Shown: piece after piece, positions 9,133 through 17,079 of the stretch | Layout: every line of letters begins with the position of its first letter | How positions within the stretch are numbered: position 1 is the first letter of the stretch | Made by a program: the position numbers and the translations under genes | Notes under the pieces: model-generated | Seen by the model: the letters and a program-made list of their open reading frames with translations, nothing else | Databases searched by the model: none | What the model was told of the DNA's origin: nothing | DNA from: Litorimonas sp051251645 | Lineage (GTDB): Bacteria; Pseudomonadota; Alphaproteobacteria; Caulobacterales; Maricaulaceae | Assembly: GCA_051251645.1 (NCBI GenBank) | Contig: JBPOEY010000002.1 | Location: 372,001 to 436,000, forward strand | Direction: 5' to 3' | Length of the DNA stretch: 64,000 nucleotides

Positions 9133-10425
9133 ATGTCCGAAGAGAATTTTGATCTTATCGTTATTGGTGCCGGCGCTATGGGCTTGGCAGCAGCTTACGA
9201 AGGCGTTTCGCAGGGTAAAAAAGTCCTTGTGTTAGAAGCTGACGCTATTCCAGGCGGAATGGCTGCACATACACAAGTGGGTGACTTATCAATTGAGCGC
9301 TACTACCATTTCATCTGTAAAACTGATTTCGACACGTTCGAGATGCTGGACGAACTCGGTATTGAAGATAGCCTGAAATGGCGGTCAACCAAAATGGGCT
9401 ACTTCTTCCACGGCAAGAACTACAAATGGGGCAACCCGTTAGCTCTCCTGATTTCTCCATTATTAAACCCGGTTGAGAAATTCAGATATGCCCTAATGGC
9501 CTTCTGGTGCACGAAGCGAAAGAACTGGGACAAAGTAGAACCTTTGACGGCTCCGGTCTGGTTGAAAGCCTGGTTGGGCGAGAGTGGATATCAAAAACTT
9601 TGGCACCGCTTATTTTATCTTAAGTTCTATAATTACACGGATGAGATTAGCGCCAGCTGGATCGGCACCCGGATCCGGCGCATCGGATTGTCCCGGAAGT
9701 CCCTGATGGAAGAACAGCTTGGTTACATTGAGGGCGGCACTGAAACGCTCGTCAAAGCCATGACCACCGCGATTGAAAATAAACGCGGAAAAATTTTATG
9801 TTCTCACGCTGTTACAAATATCGCTGAGAATGAAGATAAGACGGGCTGTGTCGTTACAGTTGCAGGCAAATCATATTCAGCCTCGAAAGTTATCAGCACG
9901 GTTCCGACACCGTTTATCAGCCGGCTGGTTCCATCGCTTCCAGAATCATGGAAAGAAAAATATGACGCAATCCCTAATATCGGTGTATGTTGTCTGATCT
10001 TCAATTTGAAAAAGCAAACAACACCTAATTTTTGGCATAATGTCATTGATGAAAACCACAATATTCCGGGGATTATTGAATTCTCAAATCTCCGTCGAGT
10101 AGACTCCCATATTGTATACGTTCCCTATTACATGCCGATTGATCAAGACCGGTGGAATTGGAGTGATGACGCCTTGTTAGATGAAGCCTTCGCCGCGATT
10201 ACGGACATCAACAAAGACATCACGAAAGATGATATCATTGACACGAAGGTCAGTCGGCTAAAATACTCCCAGCCCATTTGTAGACCAAACTTTCTGGACA
10301 CTCTCCCGCCCATTCAGACTCCTCTGTCTGGTTTGCAGATTGCTGACACATGTTATTACTATCCTGAGGACAGAGGTATTTCGGAGAGCATTAAGATCGG
10401 CAGAGAGATGGCTAGAAAAGCCTGA
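9133..10425 (+). CDS. FAD-dependent amine-oxidase-fold oxidoreductase
   Basis: A 430-residue flavoprotein of the NAD(P)/FAD-dependent, protoporphyrinogen-oxidase/UDP-galactopyranose-mutase-like superfamily. The Rossmann FAD loop is VIGAGAMGLAAAYEG (10-24), followed by the LEADAIPGGMAAH segment. The C-terminal FAD contact lies near LQIADTCYYYPEDRGISES. Homologues with this kind of sequence occur in glycan gene clusters, but I do not know the exact reaction; sugar-ring or lipid-linked-sugar oxidation or isomerisation is possible. It follows the epimerase by 8 bases and precedes the GtrA gene by 5, so it belongs to the DprE operon. The ATG start is consistent. Confidence 0.78.
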   Translation: MSEENFDLIVIGAGAMGLAAAYEGVSQGKKVLVLEADAIPGGMAAHTQVGDLSIERYYHFICKTDFDTFEMLDELGIEDSLKWRSTKMGYFFHGKNYKWGNPLALLISPLLNPVEKFRYALMAFWCTKRKNWDKVEPLTAPVWLKAWLGESGYQKLWHRLFYLKFYNYTDEISASWIGTRIRRIGLSRKSLMEEQLGYIEGGTETLVKAMTTAIENKRGKILCSHAVTNIAENEDKTGCVVTVAGKSYSASKVISTVPTPFISRLVPSLPESWKEKYDAIPNIGVCCLIFNLKKQTTPNFWHNVIDENHNIPGIIEFSNLRRVDSHIVYVPYYMPIDQDRWNWSDDALLDEAFAAITDINKDITKDDIIDTKVSRLKYSQPICRPNFLDTLPPIQTPLSGLQIADTCYYYPEDRGISESIKIGREMARKA

Positions 10426-10430
10426 ACAAC

Positions 10431-10850
10431 ATGCTAAGTTTTTTACAAAGAACGATTCGCCAATATCTTTCATTTCAGTTTTTAAAATTCCTTGCGGTGG
10501 GTATCACAGCCGCTGGCTTGCATTGGTTGGCAAGGTATATTCTTAATTTTTACGTGCCATTCAGTCTAGCTGTGGCGATAGCATACGGAGTTGGAATTAT
10601 TGTAGCATTCACTCTCAATTATTTTTTCGTTTTCTCGGACGGGACAAGGCCCATATCGAAACAGTGCAGAGACTTCATAATCATCAATGTGGCGTTCTTT
10701 CCCATCGTTTGGGTGTTTTCTATGTTAATTCGCAACTTACTAATTGCGTTGAGTTTTGATCAATATTCTGCCGACCTTGCACATGCCATGGCAATTTCAA
10801 TCCCAACGTTCGCTACATTCTTAATTTACAAATACTTCACGTTTAAATAG
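10431..10850 (+). CDS. GtrA-family membrane protein
   Basis: A 139-residue protein with four predicted transmembrane segments: FLAVGITAAGLHWLARYI, AVAIAYGVGIIVAFTLNYFF, INVAFFPIVWVFSMLI and MAISIPTFATFLIYKYFTF. It matches the GtrA/DPMS family, including the NYFFVFSDGTRP and YKYFTFK-type loops. Family members are small membrane proteins linked to polyprenyl-phosphate-sugar metabolism; some are proposed flippases or anchors for the glycosyltransferases. In mycobacteria a GtrA-type protein (Rv3789) sits beside dprE1/dprE2. The same arrangement here supports a role with a polyprenyl-phospho-pentose. Confidence 0.88.
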   Translation: MLSFLQRTIRQYLSFQFLKFLAVGITAAGLHWLARYILNFYVPFSLAVAIAYGVGIIVAFTLNYFFVFSDGTRPISKQCRDFIIINVAFFPIVWVFSMLIRNLLIALSFDQYSADLAHAMAISIPTFATFLIYKYFTFK

Positions 10851-10880
10851 ATAAACTTGAATTCACCGTAGGGGTAAAAA

Positions 10881-11561
10881 ATGTCTACATCGGTCACGTC
10901 TTCCGAAGAGCTTTCGGAACTATATAAAATCAGATTCCAACAAGAAGAACTGCCTCGAAAAAATGCGATTTGGAAAATTCTTTGCGACAGTTTCTTTTCC
11001 AAATATATTTCTAAATCGGACAACCTTCTTGATATTGCTTGCGGTTACGGGGAATTTCTCAACAATATAGATGCTAAGACAAAGACGACGGTCGATTTGA
11101 ATACTGATGCCCCTCAATTTCTTGATGAAGACATTAATTTCAACCTTCTTTCGGCGACAAGCCTAAGCGAACTCGGGGAAGATCTTTTCGATGTAGCATT
11201 TACGTCTAATTTTCTCGAACACCTACCTGATAAGACAGCATTAGATACGTTACTTGATGAATTGAAAGTGGTTTTGAAACCGCAAGGAAGATTTGTTATT
11301 TTGGGTCCTAATTTGCGTTACCTGCCTGGCGAATATTGGGACTTCTATGATCATCATTTGGGGTTAACGCATCTCTCGTTGACAGAAGCTTTGCAACTAA
11401 AGGGATATGATGTCGAAGTTTGTATTCCAAGATTTCTGCCTTACACTACGCAGGGCGCACTACCTACCCACCCTTTATTTGTTAAGTTATATCTCAAGTT
11501 ACCCTTTGTTTGGAGATTTTTTGGTAAGCAGTTTTTTGTTGTTGCGAGAGTTAGGCCTTAA
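10881..11561 (+). CDS. Class I SAM-dependent methyltransferase
   Basis: A 226-residue putative methyltransferase. The SAM-binding motif I is LLDIACGYGEFL (about residues 47-58), followed by VDLNTDAP at the acidic end of strand 2. DVAFTSNFLEHLPD is the motif usually written as ..NFLEHL in Methyltransf_11/12-type enzymes. The C-terminal half resembles sugar or quinone methyltransferases but shows no diagnostic substrate motif. It sits 30 bases after the GtrA gene in the same direction, so it may methylate a sugar of the polymer or of the lipid-linked donor. The target is unknown. Confidence 0.82.
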   Translation: MSTSVTSSEELSELYKIRFQQEELPRKNAIWKILCDSFFSKYISKSDNLLDIACGYGEFLNNIDAKTKTTVDLNTDAPQFLDEDINFNLLSATSLSELGEDLFDVAFTSNFLEHLPDKTALDTLLDELKVVLKPQGRFVILGPNLRYLPGEYWDFYDHHLGLTHLSLTEALQLKGYDVEVCIPRFLPYTTQGALPTHPLFVKLYLKLPFVWRFFGKQFFVVARVRP

Positions 11562-11638
11562 TTTAATAAACATCTGTTTTTACAAAAATAATGAGGCGAT
11601 CAGAACTCCCGCTCCGTAATCAAAAACACTCTTGAGTC

Positions 11639-12283
11639 GTGAACCAGGCTATGAAAACTCTGTCGGAATTGGCACTCTGGTTTCTTCTGCAACTTAAAAC
11701 TCGATGGCCACAACTCGCCTTGGTTTTGTTTTTGAGTGCTGCGCTCTTCGTGTTCGTGAAAGTTTTTGGTGTTGAAGCCATTTTGCGCCAACACGCAGAA
11801 TTGCAAAATTTAAGTTTCACGGAAAAAACCTTTATAGGCGCCATATTGTTCGTTTGGTCTTGCATCCTACTTATGACTTTTGTTCCCTTGGGAACGGTCA
11901 CCATCCTGATTGGTGGGTATCTGTTAGGCGTAGGTGCAGGGTTTATACAGTTTGGATCAACATTTGTTGCCAGTGCGGTCCTCTACAGAGCATTCGATTA
12001 CCGAGCGCGCCGATACTCCATAGAAGATTTCACCGACAATCGATGGATTTTATCCCTCTTCGCCCTTGTTCAAAACAAGCCTGTTGTAACGGGATGTTTG
12101 CTTCGGATTATCCCCGTGATACCTTCAGCGGCTTGTGTTTTCATCAGCAAAATTATGGATATTTCGTTCCGGGACATGATGAAATCCACAGCGGCTGCCG
12201 GTTGGATTAGACCCGTATTCTTTGCTTATGTCGGATCGACAGCCGCCACTTTAACGGCCGCGACTGTGACCATGCTGCGCTGA
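11639..12283 (+). CDS. TVP38/TMEM64 (DedA-like) membrane protein
   Basis: Multi-span inner-membrane protein of about 210 residues, SNARE-associated/VTT-domain type. Hydrophobic segments run from LALVLFLSAALFVFVKVF through FIGAILFVWSCILLMTF to the C-terminal segments. Family marks are FVPLGTVTILIGGYLLG, a glycine-rich G-x-FG segment (GFIQFGSTF), and a re-entrant-loop-like LLRIIPVIPSAACVF. DedA/TVP38 proteins are implicated in lipid-carrier or phospholipid flipping across the membrane. The GTG at 11639 or the in-frame ATG at 11651 could start it. It closes the DprE operon, 77 bases after the methyltransferase, and is convergent with the next gene, only 4 bases away. Confidence 0.75.
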   Translation: MNQAMKTLSELALWFLLQLKTRWPQLALVLFLSAALFVFVKVFGVEAILRQHAELQNLSFTEKTFIGAILFVWSCILLMTFVPLGTVTILIGGYLLGVGAGFIQFGSTFVASAVLYRAFDYRARRYSIEDFTDNRWILSLFALVQNKPVVTGCLLRIIPVIPSAACVFISKIMDISFRDMMKSTAAAGWIRPVFFAYVGSTAATLTAATVTMLR

Positions 12284-12287
12284 TTAT

Positions 12288-13340
12288 CTAGAGTACACCC
12301 AGGCGAAGCAGAGTAACGTCGTCCCGGTCACCCCTTGCATCAAAACGTATCGTGCCTCCTCCTATCGCGCTTAAAACAAGAATATCATTCTTATTTAAAG
12401 GCAGGCAAATTGTTTTATTCATATGCGAGAAATTGTTTGGGAAAAACTGTATTAAGGAAACTGAGAGGCCGTTTACGAGGACACTACATTTTAGCGGGCT
12501 GTTGCCCTCCGTATTAAAATTGACGTTCAACAAATACAATCCTGTCTTGGGTACTGTGAATTCACCAGTTTGAAAATTATACGCGGAACCGGGATTGTGC
12601 GAAGCCGCGTCAAATACGCAAATTTCATTCTGCCCGTTCGGCGGGCTCACAGTTATAGTAGTTGTGGAATACCATCGCCAAAAATCGGGAAACTTCAATC
12701 TATCGATTGTTGTTTCTGCTGATGACCCGTCAATTTTCATTGCATCAAGGAACTGAGCACCATCAGAACTGACCTTAAATACAAGATCATCATTCTCATC
12801 TGATAGTATCTCATTTCGGCCTGAAAAACCCGTTTGAAATAGAATTGATGACTGATCCCCCATCTCTTTCTTGTTGATGGTAAGTCTATGGCCGCCCCCC
12901 TCGTGGTTGAAAAGACTGGCGGAGCTGGACAAAGTAAACCTGTTTTGTGCGTCTGCCGTTGCGTTAATTCCGAATCTATCATGAACAGCCGTCGGGCCGA
13001 AAAGGGTTCGCCATGCGTCCCCGCTCCAAACCTTAAGCTCTCCGCTTTCTTGTATCCACACACGCCAACCCTCGGATGGTGGATAAAACGTCCAACCGCC
13101 GTTAAGGTAATGGGCGATCTGGTTTGCTTTATCTTGCCATTCCGACGTAGATAGGGACGCCACTAAATAAAGACCCCCCTCGTCAACCAAAGCCGGTGGC
13201 TGAAGAAGTTGGTCGGATTGAACTTGTAGCTGGACAAGCACATCCAAGATGGTCAGACTCTCGTTATGCGTGATATATTTCTGCGCCTGAGCGGGTAGGA
13301 TATAAGGTAAATCTAGGTGTAAAGATGAATAGGCAATCAT
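12288..13340 (-). CDS. DUF2793 domain protein with C1q-like C-terminus
   Basis: 350 residues. The N-terminal 120 or so match the DUF2793 family: LPYILPAQAQKYITHNE, then GWTFYPPSEGWRVWIQESG and LKVWSGDAW. This family is common in alphaproteobacterial prophage or tail-like regions and at surface loci, and its function is not known. The C-terminal 130 residues look like an all-beta, C1q/TNF-like jelly roll (FTVPKTGLYLLNVNFN; SVLVNGLSVSLIQF). No signal peptide is seen. It is alone on the minus strand between two plus-strand operons, divergent from rmlC. A phage-fibre-like or secreted glycan-binding role is possible but only a guess. Confidence 0.72.
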   Translation of the reverse strand: MIAYSSLHLDLPYILPAQAQKYITHNESLTILDVLVQLQVQSDQLLQPPALVDEGGLYLVASLSTSEWQDKANQIAHYLNGGWTFYPPSEGWRVWIQESGELKVWSGDAWRTLFGPTAVHDRFGINATADAQNRFTLSSSASLFNHEGGGHRLTINKKEMGDQSSILFQTGFSGRNEILSDENDDLVFKVSSDGAQFLDAMKIDGSSAETTIDRLKFPDFWRWYSTTTITVSPPNGQNEICVFDAASHNPGSAYNFQTGEFTVPKTGLYLLNVNFNTEGNSPLKCSVLVNGLSVSLIQFFPNNFSHMNKTICLPLNKNDILVLSAIGGGTIRFDARGDRDDVTLLRLGVL

Positions 13341-13363
13341 GAGTAAACTCCATTTTTACTCAT
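13338..13363 (-). promoter_or_regulatory. Leader hairpin and micro-ORF at the DUF2793 gene start
   Basis: A perfect 9-base inverted repeat (13339-13347 with 13355-13363) encloses a 7-base loop. On the minus-strand RNA the right arm contains most of the start codon of the DUF2793 gene, and GGAG, the likely ribosome-binding site, lies at the loop and loop edge. The same bases form a tiny ORF, ATG plus seven codons, whose TGA overlaps the gene's ATG (ATGA). This looks like a translational-coupling or start-site occlusion device. The structure is seen in the sequence; its function is inferred. Confidence 0.45.
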
Positions 13364-13483
13364 TCTAGATTCATTTGTGTAGACGCGGACGATCTTTCGA
13401 ATGAACGCGCTACACTCGGCCAAATAGAACATTATCATGAGGATTGGTTGTCGAACACTCCTTTGAATTGAAAAATTATAGAT

Positions 13484-14050
13484 ATGAACTTTGAATCTCA
13501 AAAAATTCCAGACGTCTTCAAAATCACGCCAAGGTCATTTTGTGATGATCGAGGAGATTTCATGGAAACCTTCAAATCTTCACTTTTCCGCGAAAAAACA
13601 AATTGTGATGCAATCTTTGTTCAAGACAATCAATCTTTGTCTGTCTCCCCATTCACAGTGCGTGGACTACATTTTCAGCACCCGCCTTTCTCACAAGGTA
13701 AACTTGTAAGATGTATTCAAGGCGAAATAATTGATGTCGCTGTGGATGTTCGAAAAGGCTCAAGAACCTTTGGCGAACACGTTTCCGTTCACATTACCTC
13801 AGAAAATAAAGCGCAATTATGGGTGCCAGAAGGTTTTCTGCATGGTTTCGCAACTTTAGTTCCGAACACGATTGTTCAGTACAAATGTACAAATTATTAT
13901 TCTGCCCAATGCGATGGCAATGTGATGTGGAATGACGAGGTGCTCGGTATTGATTGGGGTATAAACCCAGTAGAAGCAATTTTGTCTGAAAAAGATAAGT
14001 TGGCCCAAACATTTGGGAGTTTTCAAAGTCCGTTTTCGTTAACACGGTAA
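13484..14050 (+). CDS. rfbC: dTDP-4-dehydrorhamnose 3,5-epimerase
   Basis: RmlC performs the third step of dTDP-rhamnose synthesis, double epimerisation of the 4-keto sugar. The 188 residues are typical. The cupin core shows FTVRGLHFQ (catalytic His), GKLVRCIQGEIIDVAVDVRKGS (here in two parts: GKLVRCIQGE and IIDVAVDVRKGS), LWVPEGFLHGFATL, and VQYKCTNYYS. Near the end, WNDEVLGIDW contains the conserved Asp/Trp residues. It is separated from rmlBDA by the DprE operon and the DUF2793 gene, and stands alone with about 140 bases of upstream divergent promoter region. Confidence 0.96.
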   Translation: MNFESQKIPDVFKITPRSFCDDRGDFMETFKSSLFREKTNCDAIFVQDNQSLSVSPFTVRGLHFQHPPFSQGKLVRCIQGEIIDVAVDVRKGSRTFGEHVSVHITSENKAQLWVPEGFLHGFATLVPNTIVQYKCTNYYSAQCDGNVMWNDEVLGIDWGINPVEAILSEKDKLAQTFGSFQSPFSLTR

Positions 14051-14232
14051 AACTCGTGGCGCCCCAAAAATCCCCGTTGACGCGAAATTTTTGTGCCTTT
14101 AAGCTTTATCAGCGCTCAAAAAACGTCCGCCCTTGTTTTTGAAATTAACTTACCTGAAACCATGTCGTTTTCTCTAGCGAAATTGAAATCACATCGTTAT
14201 AGGAGCTTTAAATCATATTATGCGTGGGCATC

Positions 14233-14637
14233 ATGATACAGAAACACTTTTCAAAATTTAAAAAAGAGATGAAGATTTCGGGTTGGGATGAAGGTTTGGA
14301 CACGATTTCAATCTCACGTGAAGGCTTCAAGACTCTTTTGGCCTCACATATTGAAGCAACAACTCATGACTTTGACTCTTCTTGGTACTTGAAACAATAT
14401 CCTGACATTGCAAAATCTATAGCTTCTGGCGCAATAGAGTCAGCTAAGTCTCACTACATTAAATACGGCTATGTTGAAGGGCGTCTGCCTGGCTTCAAAA
14501 ATGTAAACTTTGAAGACTACATTGAACGCTATCCAGATATTTCGTCTCGAATTGGACATATCAAAGGTAAGAAGCGCGAAGCGGCAGCTTTGGAACATTT
14601 TGTCGAATACGGTTATAAAGAAGGTCGTGTGGTCTAG
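14233..14637 (+). CDS. Small YPDI-repeat protein
   Basis: A 134-residue protein of unknown function containing two copies of a roughly 40-residue repeat. The first spans residues 47-86 (FDSSWYLKQYPDIAKS ... HYIKYGYVEGRLPG) and the second 91-132 (VNFEDYIERYPDIS ... HFVEYGYKEGR). The same repeat type occurs in the middle of the 1824-residue glycosyltransferase at 26576. The consensus F-x3-WYL-x2-YPDIA ... HY-x3-G-x2-EGR is known from several glycosyltransferases and large surface proteins, with no assigned function. There is no signal peptide. The ATG at 14233 was chosen over a GTG three codons earlier. It is convergent with the GT2 gene, 14 bases away. Confidence 0.72.
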   Translation: MIQKHFSKFKKEMKISGWDEGLDTISISREGFKTLLASHIEATTHDFDSSWYLKQYPDIAKSIASGAIESAKSHYIKYGYVEGRLPGFKNVNFEDYIERYPDISSRIGHIKGKKREAAALEHFVEYGYKEGRVV

Positions 14638-14651
14638 AGGTCCGAAGACCT

Positions 14652-15716
14652 TTAGATTGGCCAAAAAACAAATTGGCTGGTCCGAACACTTCGGATCGTC
14701 CAACTGTATCTTCTTGCAATCTCCGCAAAACTTGCGGTGCGATTTCTTTGAATGTCGCGCCGTATTTTCCAAAACAATGGAATTTGAGTCACGCCCGCTT
14801 TCAAGCCAGAGAGCCTGGCGCTTGAGCCAGCATTTTTTCTATTTCTAAAAATCCACCAAAGCTGTGACAACAGAAACGCGGGCACCATTAAGAAGAGCAG
14901 AATTCCCGGCGTGTTTTTTATTATCAAGGCGACATTGTTGCGATAGCTATAGAAGTACTTAAAGTCTGAGTGAGCGCCCGTCGAGCTTGATCCAATATGT
15001 CGAACATAAGCATCAGGACACTGCAAACATTTTTCACCAAAAAGCCGTAGCCTGTACCCTAAGTCCACGTCTTCTAGATAACAAAAAAACGCTTCGTCAA
15101 ACCCCCCATGTTGATGAAATACATCAGATTTGTAAGCCGCAGCAGCCCCGGTTGGGCAGAAGACCTCACAATATTCACGTGGATGGGACGTTACAGGTAA
15201 ACCGGCGCCAGCATTTCTAGCGGCCCCAAAAATAGAGAAATAATCTCCAAAAGAATCAAGAAGTTCAGGATTCTTTACCTGCGTGACAATCGAACTAAGC
15301 ATCGAAAAATTCGGATGCATTTGGCTTGCGTAAAACAGTTTTTCCAACCAGTCGGGTTCGGCCCAACTATCTGGGTTAAGCGTGATAATCCACTCCGATT
15401 TCGATCCGCGAGCGCCTAAATTACTGCCCCCTGCGAAGCCAACATTCTGCTCCGACTCTAGAACAGAATACCGTCTGTTCGGTAGGTGTAGACGTGTAGA
15501 CACCCTTTCTGTCTCATTATTATCAACGATAACGACTTCAAAATCTTGGAATGACTGCTCACTCAAATGGTCAATACATGTCTGGAGGTCTTCACCACTA
15601 TTGTAAGACACGATAACAATCCGAACCCAAAATACCCTTTCAATTTTAGAGGTTTCTGGCTTGATGCTATTTGATAAAAGCGTTGAGTCGTCTTGAACAG
15701 TATTGATGCCAGACAT
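14652..15716 (-). CDS. GT2 family glycosyltransferase (rhamnosyltransferase-like)
   Basis: 354 residues from the ATG at 15716, whose ATGA overlaps the stop of the upstream epimerase gene. A GT-A fold is visible: IVIVSYNSGEDL (33-44), VVIVDNNETE (61-70), NVGFAGGSNLGA (91-102), the TLNPDSW metal/nucleotide site with Asp116, and the late acidic motif YLEDVDLGYRLR (213-224). This pattern is typical of WbbL/RfbF-like rhamnosyltransferases using dTDP-rhamnose, which fits the rml genes nearby. Hydrophobic residues GILLFLMVPAFLLSQLWWIF suggest membrane association near residue 270. Start choice rests on the coupling overlap; a longer frame runs 21 codons further upstream inside the neighbour. Confidence 0.87.
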   Translation of the reverse strand: MSGINTVQDDSTLLSNSIKPETSKIERVFWVRIVIVSYNSGEDLQTCIDHLSEQSFQDFEVVIVDNNETERVSTRLHLPNRRYSVLESEQNVGFAGGSNLGARGSKSEWIITLNPDSWAEPDWLEKLFYASQMHPNFSMLSSIVTQVKNPELLDSFGDYFSIFGAARNAGAGLPVTSHPREYCEVFCPTGAAAAYKSDVFHQHGGFDEAFFCYLEDVDLGYRLRLFGEKCLQCPDAYVRHIGSSSTGAHSDFKYFYSYRNNVALIIKNTPGILLFLMVPAFLLSQLWWIFRNRKNAGSSARLSGLKAGVTQIPLFWKIRRDIQRNRTASFAEIARRYSWTIRSVRTSQFVFWPI

Positions 15717-16636
15717 CAACCTTCCACTCTTTGGGCAATTTTCGTGATAGAAACACTTAATGGCGTTGTCGGTTTCCACCCAAGGTTTTCCCGGGCTTCA
15801 GTAATATCAAGAACAGCATAAGGCAAATCAAACCCCCTGCTAGGCTCAAATTTTGTTTCTAAGTCACTGCCTAGAACTTCGCTCACAGCCTCAACAACAT
15901 CACGCTCGGTAATCGCGACGCCAGTGCCAATATTGTAAACGCCCACCTCAAATGATTTTTGAACATGCAATTCGCAAATAAACCTCGCAAAATCGTCAAC
16001 ATCAAAATAGTCGCGAGCATTTTGTCCTTCCCCAAATATAGTTAGAGCCGATTTCTCAATAACAGCTTTAATTGCAGCAGAAACTAAACCATGCTTGGTC
16101 CCAACTTGCCATCGTCCAACAGGATTGGCTAACCTCAAAATTGTAATTGAAAGACCGGAATTCTGTTGAAAGTAATTCAGGACATCCTCATTTAACTGTT
16201 TGCTCAATCCATAGGGCGTCGAAGGGTTCGCAGCCTCGCTCTCAAGGATAGGCGTCACATACTTTTTCCCATAAATTTGACCCCCGCTGGAAATGTAAAC
16301 CAAATGACATTGAGGATTCACTTTGAGAAGATTTTCGGTAAAGTTCGTCAATGTAACCAGATCCAGAGTCACAAGATCAGATAACGTCTGGAAGGCCGTT
16401 GCTGGCTTCGAATTATTTGCCAAATACACGACTGTTGTGGCCGCTTTTAAGGTAGCATCAGCTCCGTCGCTACCGGATTTAAATGACGAAATATTAGGTG
16501 CAAATTCTTTTAAAAATACGCTGTCCGGATTTCTAGAAATAACGGTGGCCGGGCTATTGAGAGCGCTGGCCATTTCACAGATGTGGCGACCAATGAATCC
16601 GGTTCCACCATATAGAACCAACATAAAAACTCCCAT
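15716..16636 (-). CDS. NAD-dependent sugar epimerase/dehydratase
   Basis: A 306-residue extended SDR of the UDP-glucose 4-epimerase/dTDP-sugar type. The N-terminal loop is YGGTGFIGRHI (9-19), followed by VYISSGGQIYG, TPYGLSKQLNE (Tyr-x3-Lys), RLANPVG, and YNIGTGVAITERDVVE near the C-terminal third. The substrate cannot be assigned. It is translationally coupled to the GT2 gene downstream, suggesting the epimerase makes the sugar donor or tailors the sugar used by that transferase. The start could be the ATG at 16636 or the ATG four codons in, which gives MLVLYGGTG. Confidence 0.85.
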   Translation of the reverse strand: MGVFMLVLYGGTGFIGRHICEMASALNSPATVISRNPDSVFLKEFAPNISSFKSGSDGADATLKAATTVVYLANNSKPATAFQTLSDLVTLDLVTLTNFTENLLKVNPQCHLVYISSGGQIYGKKYVTPILESEAANPSTPYGLSKQLNEDVLNYFQQNSGLSITILRLANPVGRWQVGTKHGLVSAAIKAVIEKSALTIFGEGQNARDYFDVDDFARFICELHVQKSFEVGVYNIGTGVAITERDVVEAVSEVLGSDLETKFEPSRGFDLPYAVLDITEARENLGWKPTTPLSVSITKIAQRVEG

Positions 16637-17079
16637 AAATTTAGTCTGTCCTTACACTATAGAAAGACTAAGAATTCAATGTAATAAAGTTGGAAACTTC
16701 ATAACGTCGATGACTAAACTTCCTAATAACGCTCAAACTACAGATACCGGAAAAAAGAATTGGATTGTTATATCAGTCTAAAACACAACAGCGTTGAAGT
16801 CAAAGAAATGCGGGCTGAGACTAGAGAACATCCATATGATATAAACATCACCTCCCTTCGCCCAAAGCACCTTGGATAAGTCGGGTTCAGCAATCTATAC
16901 CTGAACTGTGAACTGATCAAAGTTGAAATATCGGGTAGGAGGGACGGCGTTCCTAGGTACGACTTACACTTATGCTATGCCTGAAACTACGGGCTAAAGA
17001 GAATTGCGCTTAGCAAGATTTTTACGGAAAAGTCTAATATTTGGGTTTCACAAAGTACTGGGTATTAGTATAGACCACT
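16637..17079. other. Intergenic region between divergent genes
   Basis: 443 bases with no supported gene, RNA gene or clear repeat. It separates the minus-strand epimerase and the plus-strand sulfotransferase gene, so it should contain both promoters. No convincing -35/-10 pair was identified by eye. Confidence 0.4.

Noticed and set aside
16637..17079. Possible small RNA in the divergent intergenic region
   Set aside because: No strong promoter, terminator or conserved fold could be seen by reading alone.
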